Shown here: in pieces, positions 9,461 to 13,791 of the stretch
Layout of the letters: each line of letters starts with the position of its first letter
How positions within the stretch are numbered: position 1 is the first letter of the stretch
Notes under the pieces: generated by a model
The model's database searches: none
What the model saw: only the letters and a program-made list of their open reading frames with translations
What the model was told of the DNA's origin: nothing
Assembly: GCA_026770585.1 (NCBI GenBank)
Contig: MU647069.1
Location: 8,221-22,011 of the forward strand
DNA length: 13,791 nucleotides
From: Baffinella frigidus
Lineage: Eukaryota > Cryptophyceae > Cryptomonadales > Baffinellaceae
Direction: 5' to 3'
Translations under genes and position numbers: made by a program

Positions 9461-9669
9461 GTGTGTGCCCCTCCCATCCTCTTTCCTCCCTTTTCCACAC
9501 TGCAACGACGCGCCCGCGTGTGCAATGCCAAGCCCTGGTTGGTGCACACCAGGCACGCACCAGATCGACACCCTGAACCTCAGAAACCCGAAACCCTAAA
9601 CCCTGAACCCTGCACCTTGGACCAGGTAACGAGAAAGCTTAAAACCTAAACCTCGAACCCCTGCACCAG
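9461..9669 (+). repeat. Intron 6 with a telomere-like array
   Basis: Donor cac|gtgtgt, acceptor gcaccag|gtacgt, phase 2. The 3' half (about 9570-9663) is degenerate CCCTAAA/CCCTGAA text interrupted by a segment with a decoy ggaccag|gtaacg. The 5' half is pyrimidine-rich, unrelated sequence. Confidence 0.7.
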
Positions 9670-9856
9670 GTACGTGGCGATGGTAGTGTCGCTCCCGCTC
9701 TCCGCCGCAGAGTTCACCTCCAACAAGCAGGCCAACTTCCGGTCCGGCGTCGCGGCAGCCGCGGGAGTGTCTGTCAGCAATGTCGAGATCACGGCAATCC
9801 GCGAAGTCGCCTCGCGCCGCTCAGCCAGCCACCGCCTGCTCGCGACGAGCGTCGAG
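9670..9856 (+). CDS. Exon E7: SEA-like domain 1, N-terminal part
   Basis: It encodes YVAMVVSLPLSAAEFTSN, then QANFRSGVAAAAGVSVSNV, EITAIREVASRRSAS and HRLLATSVE. The pattern is beta-strand, L-x-x-x-E-F, a helix with F-x-x-G-V-A, a strand V-x-I-x-x-I, then an R-R/L-L loop. It is widespread in protist surface proteins and resembles SEA-type ferredoxin-like domains; the SEA name is an inference. The first base completes a Thr codon begun in E6. The end at gtcgag|gtcggt is fixed by the join to VDFRVA of E8. A second copy of the domain is spread over E9-E13. Confidence 0.75.
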
Positions 9857-10131
9857 GTCGGTCCCTCCTGCGAACCAAGAGCACGTGAATCCCGCCTGTC
9901 GAGTTGTGGTACACCGCGCAACAGTCACATCCTCGGCCCGATCCGACAGCCATCTTTGACCAAGCAGAATCTCTCGACATTCTCTGCTCGCTTCGCTCGT
10001 GAACGGACGTCGTGGTTCCAACCACGATGCTCGATATTGGATCTTATATTTTGCAGACAACGCAAAAGTGTATCGCGAGAAGCAGGGGGGGCTGTCTTTT
10101 TCTGACGGGAGGTTGTGGGTTGGTGGCACAG
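9857..10131 (+). other. Intron 7 (275 bp)
   Basis: Donor gag|gtcggt, acceptor ggcacag|gtggac, phase 0. It contains no telomere-like array. A small perfect inverted repeat, cgtggttccaaccacg, lies at 10011-10026. Nothing else recognised. Confidence 0.68.
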
Positions 10132-10227
10132 GTGGACTTCCGAGTGGCCGCCGCCGACACAGCCGCGGCCCAGAGCCTCGCGTCCAATCTCGACGTCACA
10201 TCCCTCAACGCCGCCCTCGCGCAGCAG
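10132..10227 (+). CDS. Exon E8: SEA-like domain 1, C-terminal part
   Basis: It encodes VDFRVAAADTAAAQSLASN, then LDVTSLNAALAQQ: 32 residues, phase 0 at both ends. It is the strand-helix part of the SEA-like domain and aligns with E12 without gaps over the last 24 residues before the shared Q|GLP junction. The acceptor cacag|gtg is clear. The donor must be cag|gcacgc, a GC donor, if the domain is to keep the length of its paralogue. The nearest GT downstream would add four residues (ARRP). Confidence 0.75.
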
Positions 10228-10481
10228 GCACGCCGCCCCGTGCTAGCTCGTCCCAGGACACGCACTCCGCGCTGTGACCCTCTGCACCAGCAGGCCAATG
10301 TGGATCAGTGGCGATTCACGCGTCTGCTCGCAGAGCGTTGATGTTAGCTTCTAATAGGTGGTACCCTCGTCGAGGCCCGGCTGGCTGGGTGGCCGCAATC
10401 TCTACCCATTGCACGGTGCTTGCTAGCAGGTGCCCATGCCAGCGCGTGTTTGACCAGAATCTAACTGCGAACAACTTGCAG
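10228..10481 (+). other. Intron 8 (254 bp), probable GC-AG intron
   Basis: Donor cagcag|gcacgc, acceptor acttgcag|ggcctg, phase 0. A ctaac motif about 20 bases before the AG (in ctaactgcgaac) is a good branch site. Its position in the protein is identical to that of intron 12 in the second SEA-like domain, which uses an ordinary GT donor. The alternative donor at ccc|gtgcta is also in phase 0. Confidence 0.65.
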
Positions 10482-11781
10482 GGCCTGCCCGAGGCGACGG
10501 TGGTCCAGTCAGCGGCGGTCGAGTTGACAACGACCACTCCACCCTCGGTCCCGTCGCCGCCGACGACGACGGGGGGGGGAGAGGCTAGCACTAGCACAAC
10601 TCCGCAGCCATCGACAACAACGCCGGCTGACACCACGAGCTCCAGCACCACCGCGGAGGCCAGCCCTTCTGAGGAGAGCGCCACGACATCACTGGCTGGA
10701 ACAACCAGCTCCAGCACCACCACTCGTGGGGAGAGCAGCACCACAACGCCGGCGCGAACGACGAGCTCCAGCACCACTGCGGAGGCCAGCGCTGCTGATG
10801 AGACCACCACGCCGCAGCCAATGACAGAAACCATCGTTGATGGGGCCACCACCTCGAGCACCATCACTTCTGAGAAGCAGAGCAGAACGACAACGCCGGC
10901 TGAATCGACTAGCTCCAGCACGACAGTGGAGGTTATCACCTCTCAGGAGAGCACGACCCCGCGTCTGACGGCTTCGACACCGGCAGCAACAACCAGCATG
11001 TCTGCGGAGGCTAGCACGAACTCACAAGCTTCATCATCCACGCCAGCTGAAACTACCAGCACGACTGCTGATTCTAGCACCAGCACAACTCCGCAGCCAT
11101 CGACAACAACGCCGGCTGACACCACGAGCTCCAGCACCACAGCGGAGGCCAGCCCTTCTGAGGAGAGCGCCACGACATCACTGGCTGGAACAACCAGCTC
11201 CAGCACCACCACTCGTGAGGAGAGCAGCACCACAACGCCGGCTCGAACGATGAGCTCCAGCACCCCGAAGGCCAGGACTCCTGAGGAGAGCGCCACGCCA
11301 CAGCCAGCGACGACAACGCCGGTTTCATCGTCTTCAACGCCGAGCCCGACGCCGGCAGAAACCACGAGCACACGCACGGCCGCGGAGGCTAGCGCTAGCA
11401 CCACTCCACAGCCAACGACAACAACGCCGGGTGAACTGACGACCTCGGGTACCACTGCAGAAGCCAGCACTTTCGAGGAGAGCACCAGCGCTGCAAGTAC
11501 TGCAGAGCTCCACACCACAGCCAGAGCAGCAGCGCCGGAGTCGTCCTCCACGCCCGAGCAACGTACCTCCACGCCGCCGCTCGAATCCACCGCTACATCC
11601 TTCAGGCCTGTGCGGCAGGACACCACGACCACTCAGCTGCAGACGACCCTGGCCGCAGATGCCACCCCGCCTCCGACGCCGGTGCAAGCAGCGAACGAGG
11701 AGGTTTTCGTGTCGTTTTCAGTGGGGCTGCCTTTGACTGTCGAGGAGTTTGACGAATCGTCGCAGCTTTCTTTCCGGCAAG
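10482..11781 (+). CDS. Exon E9: end of SEA-like domain 1, long mucin-like linker, start of SEA-like domain 2
   Basis: It encodes 433 residues and ends in phase 1. The first part, GLPEATVVQSAAVEL, closes domain 1 (compare GLPGATVLTPPEV in E13). About 380 residues follow of Thr/Ser/Pro/Ala-rich sequence with recurring TTTPADTTSSSTTAEASP and EESATT units, almost free of other residue types. This is a mucin-like stalk with many likely O-glycosylation sites. The last part, VFVSFSVGLPLTVEEFDESS then QLSFRQ, begins domain 2 (compare VAMVVSLPLSAAEF in E7). The linker DNA includes two near-identical copies of one block, both matching E6. Donor cggcaag|gttgct gives FRQ-G-VADAA with E10. A second in-frame donor lies 105 bases further on. 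Confidence 0.78.
10585..10857 (+). repeat. Mucin-linker repeat copy 2 (in E9)
   Basis: Bases 10620-10857 match 9135-9372 in E6 (about six differences in 238). Bases 10585-10775 match 11074-11264 (about five differences in 191). All three copies are in the same coding frame. Confidence 0.85.
11074..11264 (+). repeat. Mucin-linker repeat copy 3 (in E9)
   Basis: This block lies 489 bp (163 codons) downstream of copy 2 and is about 97% identical by eye. Between the copies the linker is Ser/Thr-rich but clearly diverged, so the identity is not just compositional. Confidence 0.83.
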
Positions 11782-12039
11782 GTTGCTCTCCCCCCAGGAT
11801 GTTGACACCCTCTATTTCCGAAACAAGGGGGTCCTCGCTTGCCCCCAAGGTGTGGGGGGGGGGGGCTCCGCTTGCTTTCCGGCAAGGTTGCACTTAACCC
11901 CGGCCCGATCCGAGTGCGGAGTGACGTCATTGGAGCTTTGCCACTCAGCGTTAGCAACTGCCCAAACTAAGCACACGTAGCCTGATGCGGTGTTGCATCC
12001 TTGATTACTTCGTGGTAACTTGAACCCCATCACGTGCAG
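11782..12039 (+). other. Intron 9 (258 bp) with a duplicated donor and a G12 run
   Basis: Donor gcaag|gttgct, acceptor cgtgcag|gggtgg, phase 1. A copy of the exon-donor junction, ctttccggcaaggttgc, occurs at 11770-11786 and again at 11875-11891. A run of 12 G lies at 11854-11865. The frame stays open between the two donors, so 11782-11886 may be an alternatively included 35-codon segment. Confidence 0.68.
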
Positions 12040-12092
12040 GGGTGGCCGACGCAGCATCCGTCACTGTAGAGTCTGTCCGGATCCTCGATGTG
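12040..12092 (+). CDS. Exon E10: SEA-like domain 2, helix-strand segment
   Basis: It encodes G-VADAASVTVESVRILDV. The first two bases complete a Gly codon begun in E9, and the exon ends in phase 0 at gatgtg|gtacgc. It matches GVAAAAGVSVSNVEITAIREV of E7. In domain 1 this text and the preceding strand share one exon, so introns 9 and 10 are extra in domain 2. It is short and is called by homology to the sister domain plus good CAG and GT sites. Confidence 0.68.
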
Positions 12093-12460
12093 GTACGCGC
12101 CACACATCCTTATCCCAACCTTCAACTCTCCACGGGTGCAACCTTGCACTCTCCAACTCCTACCTGCGAGCGCAGGGAATCCGTTCTCACGTGTGTCCCG
12201 CTCTCGCAAACCGCGCCCCTCTCTCAAAATAAGAGCTGAGTTGAGGGAGAGGGAGAGGTCTGGATTCCAGCTCGAAGGCCGGTCTCACCTGTGGCTCTCG
12301 ACTCGGGTATCGCGGTCGATGCCTTTAGGCACCTTGCCCTTCCGTGGACCGGATCCGCAGGATCGCCCTGCTTTGTCTCAAGCATCAAGCCCTGCTTGCA
12401 TTTCCTGCTCTCAAAAACCGTGCCCCTCTCTCACCTGTGGCACTTGATGTGCTCTCGCAG
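12093..12460 (+). other. Intron 10 (about 368 bp)
   Basis: Donor gtg|gtacgc; preferred acceptor gctctcgcag|aca. No coding sequence recognised. A pyrimidine-rich segment occurs twice: about 12198-12225 and 12403-12432, both ending gcccctctctca. The phrase tcacctgtggc also occurs twice (about 12286 and 12431). The acceptor tract therefore looks locally duplicated. Confidence 0.5.
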
Positions 12461-12583
12461 ACAGCAACTGGCGCGCGGCGAGGGTCGGAAGGTTCGGAAG
12501 CGTCTTTGCAAGCGCATTGGGAGGCCTCCTCAACTGCAGGATCGGAAGCGTCGACTGCAAGCGCCAACCGAAGGCTTCTCGAG
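12461..12583 (+). CDS. Exon E11: SEA-like domain 2 loop with NRRLLE (start uncertain)
   Basis: The secure part is SEASTASANRRLLE at its end, matching SRRSASHRLLATSVE of E7 and joined in phase 0 to GSITVTCEV of E12 through donor ctcgag|gtctga. The start is less sure. The acceptor gctctcgcag|aca at 12461 has the best pyrimidine tract and keeps phase 0 with E10. A phase-0 alternative is gggag|gcc at 12524. A CAG|G acceptor at 12540 would be phase 1 and would not match E10. A 48-bp tandem duplication (12494-12515 against 12542-12564, similar) is exactly 16 codons, which fits a coding exon reaching upstream of 12524. Confidence 0.5.
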
Positions 12584-12799
12584 GTCTGAGGGTTTAGGGT
12601 GGAGGGTTGGGAACTAGGGCCCCGCATGGCGGCTTGGGATTCATGGTTTAAAGTTTTAGGGTTTGCGGTTTCAGGTTTAGGGTTTACAGGCAGCTGATTG
12701 AAATATCAGCGTGGTAACGATCGCGTGTGTACCACACTGAAATCTCAACTAGTTGTCTGGAAATCCTAAACCGGATCTCAACTAATCCTGCGTTGGCAG
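12584..12799 (+). repeat. Intron 11 with a telomere-like array in TTTAGGG orientation
   Basis: Donor gag|gtctga, acceptor gttggcag|ggttcg, phase 0. Degenerate TTTAGGG text fills about 12584-12690, opposite in orientation to introns 4-6. The 3' half is ordinary sequence with ctcaactaatcc (about 12777-12788), a plausible branch site near the AG. Confidence 0.7.
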
Positions 12800-12907
12800 G
12801 GTTCGATCACGGTGACGTGTGAGGTGGACGCTGCCTCGGTCAGTGATGCGCTGTCCCTCTCGCAACGCCTCACACCCTCTCGCCTCGTCGAGAACCTCGA
12901 AAACCAG
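12800..12907 (+). CDS. Exon E12: SEA-like domain 2, C-terminal strand-helix
   Basis: It encodes 36 residues: GSITVTCEVDAASVSDAL, then SLSQRLTPSRLVENLENQ, phase 0 at both ends. It aligns with E8 (VDFRVAAADTAAAQSL...LNAALAQQ) with no gap over the 24 residues before the Q|GLP junction. The intron boundary after Gln is at the same place in both domains. Acceptor ttggcag|ggt and donor aaccag|gtactt are both good. Confidence 0.73.
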
Positions 12908-13130
12908 GTACTTTGGGGTTCAGGTTCAGGGTTAAGGTTTGGGATTTAGGGGTGAGGGTTTCAAGCACTCCCCACTCACGTGCCTTTTGGAACGATGATC
13001 CGGCTCCGGATTAAGGTTCTGGGACTGAGTCGAAGAGGATTCGCTCTACACGTTCTCGTTTTTTTGTTGCAGTCATGTCAGTCGAAGGTTTCAGCGCCCG
13101 AATCTGACAGCCCGAATGCAACTGCCACAG
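12908..13130 (+). repeat. Intron 12 with a short G-rich telomere-like array
   Basis: Donor cag|gtactt, acceptor tgccacag|ggtctg, phase 0. Bases about 12912-12963 are degenerate TTTAGGG/GGTTCAGG text. The rest is unrelated and includes an open frame in the wrong phase that I do not consider coding. Confidence 0.65.
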
Positions 13131-13194
13131 GGTCTGCCTGGAGCCACAGTCCTCACTCCTCCGGAGGTGGCGACGCGGGTCAAGGTCACGCCAG
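13131..13194 (+). CDS. Exon E13: end of SEA-like domain 2
   Basis: It encodes GLPGATVLTPPEVATRVKVT plus Pro, the counterpart of GLPEATVVQSAAVEL at the start of E9. Phase 0 in, phase 1 out at gccag|gttaat. If this donor is not used, the frame stops two codons later at taa (13197-13199), giving a secreted protein ending KVTPG. Splicing is preferred because E14 enters in phase 1, starts with the usual CAG|GT and continues with a Pro-rich stretch and hydrophobic segment. A short C-terminal stop form remains possible. Confidence 0.65.
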
Positions 13195-13665
13195 GTTAAT
13201 TCATTCTGCCTGAATGGATTATTTCATCAGCCACGGTGAATTCGTTGTTAAGAACACATCTAGCGTTTACATATGACACGCGAATCCCTTCCTAAGATCT
13301 GATAGTAAAGGTTCATCATGTGTGGAGCAGATGGGGGGAAATTGGCTTGGACTTGATGACACTTGCGCAAATCTGAGGGGGCGTTCTTGAAGTTTTCTGA
13401 ACCTGTGCCCTGCTAAGGCGATTCGAAGCAAACCCACCCAGTGGGCTTCAAATGACATTTTGACCGAAACTCCGGTCGAAATTTCGACCGAAAATTTCGA
13501 CCAAAACTGATAATCACATGTCTTTGTACCGAGCAATTCTTAAATGCTACCACGAAAGCAAATAGACCGGACTGCGAAGCCCTGTGGGCAACCCTCGCGT
13601 TCTCACACCGCGACGCATCAGGTCTCCCGTTCTCGTTAACCCTCGCGTCCTCGTCTTCGTCGCAG
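13195..13665 (+). other. Intron 13 (471 bp), AT-richer
   Basis: Donor cag|gttaat, acceptor tcgtcgcag|gtctcg, phase 1. No gene recognised. It holds a perfect palindrome, ggtcgaaatttcgacc (13474-13489), in a run of ttcgaccgaaa-type repeats (about 13460-13505). A pyrimidine-rich tract with tctcgttaaccc precedes the acceptor and may include the branch site. Confidence 0.55.
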
Positions 13666-13734
13666 GTCTCGCAATAGGAACGTCACCTCCGACGGTTGAC
13701 GCTCCGCCATTACCCATCGTGGCTATTGCCGCCG
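13666..13734 (+). CDS. Exon E14: Pro-rich juxtamembrane and probable start of membrane helix
   Basis: It encodes G-LAIGTSPPTVDAPPLPIV then AIAAG. The first two bases complete a Gly codon from E13, and the exon ends in phase 1 at gccgccg|gtgcta, directly before another telomere-like array. A Pro-rich linker followed by P-I-V-A-I-A-A-G looks like the beginning of a transmembrane helix, which would make the product a type I membrane protein whose tail lies beyond the window. The hydrophobic run is cut by the exon end, so this is an inference. Confidence 0.5.
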
Positions 13735-13791
13735 GTGCTAATTTGGCCCTAAACCCTAAACCCTAAACCCTAGCCCCTAAACCCTGAACCC
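13735..13791 (+). repeat. Start of intron 14: telomere-like array running off the window
   Basis: After gtgctaatttgg the sequence is near-perfect CCCTAAA repeats from about 13747 to the last base, with CCCTAGC and CCCTGAA variants. It is probably intronic like the arrays of introns 4-6, but could in principle be a larger interstitial array. Confidence 0.7.

Larger units (their letters stand above)
151..13734 (+). other. Partial giant multi-exon gene: modular mucin-like surface adhesin (whole-gene span)
   Basis: This is the overall span of the reconstructed gene, E1-E14. Both ends are open: E1 follows an intron and E14 ends at a donor. Joined exons give about 3,310 codons with no internal stop, and phases agree at every junction (mostly phase 0; phase 2 at E6/E7; phase 1 at E9/E10 and E13/E14). 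Order of modules: tandem VNDAP-type beta-sandwich repeats, EGF-like module, Ser/Thr linker, SEA-like domain, long Ser/Thr linker, second SEA-like domain, Pro-rich segment and probable start of a membrane helix. Many N-x-S/T sequons and paired cysteines fit an extracellular protein. The cellular role (adhesion, cell cover, recognition) is inferred from architecture only. No gene name can be assigned. Confidence 0.75.

Noticed and set aside
9461-9599. Readthrough of E6 to the stop near 9599 as the natural C-terminus
   Set aside because: The text after 9460 loses linker composition and runs into telomere-like repeat; the phase-2 splice to E7 gives a match to the second SEA-like domain start.
10585-11264. 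CRISPR-like array from the spaced repeats
   Set aside because: Copies are long, few, in coding frame and without unique spacers of constant size.
8765-11632. Long reverse-strand open frames (8765-9571, 10316-10939, 10943-11632)
   Set aside because: They are antisense readings of the Ser/Thr linkers, giving Val/Glu-rich low-complexity text. The sense frame has domains and splice continuity.
12042-12239. Independent small gene beginning at 12042
   Set aside because: Its first 17 codons are exon E10 of the large gene; the rest is unsupported intronic reading.
12980-13213. Open frame at 12980-13213
   Set aside because: It is in a different phase from E13, which carries the GLPGATV motif matched in E9.

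Overview
The window is eukaryotic nuclear DNA and holds one thing: the 3' part of a single, very long, intron-rich gene on the + strand. The gene starts upstream of base 1 and continues past the end. Evidence for a eukaryote is the series of CAG-ending introns whose removal restores one continuous reading frame, the plant/alga-type telomere motif (CCCTAAA and its complement TTTAGGG) scattered through the introns, and the protein design. GC-rich exons, one apparent GC-AG intron, and acceptors almost always read as CAG|G suggest a protist alga. Dinoflagellates are known for such splice sites, but a green alga or haptophyte cannot be excluded. The species cannot be named from this sequence.

I reconstruct 14 exons (E1-E14) and about 3,310 codons by joining open frames at splice sites that preserve both phase and domain homology. 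E1-E6 (151-9460) encode a tandem series of secreted beta-sandwich repeats of the 'VNDAPVL / DxDA / GTLxxxNxxL / DxGNxG' type. This type is typical of bacterial adhesins and is also found in protists. E6 ends in an EGF-like six-cysteine module and a Ser/Thr-rich mucin-like linker. E7-E9 encode a SEA-like domain, E9 a second, longer mucin-like linker, and E9-E13 a second SEA-like domain. E14 begins a Pro-rich juxtamembrane stretch and the probable start of a transmembrane helix. The inferred product is a giant cell-surface or secreted mucin-like adhesin or receptor.

The introns are the most unusual part. Intron 4 is made almost entirely of degenerate telomere-like repeats running from donor to acceptor. 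Introns 5, 6, 11, 12 and 14 also carry such arrays, C-rich on the sense strand in four introns and G-rich in two. Intron 3 has a GTGAGC duplication at its two ends. Introns 5 and 9 contain a second copy of the exon-donor junction, and in intron 9 the copy is an in-frame alternative donor. A foldback (MITE-like) element at 1-146 ends four bases before an apparent acceptor. The two mucin linkers share about 97% identical DNA although the SEA-like domains next to them have diverged. I saw no second gene, RNA gene, promoter or CRISPR array.
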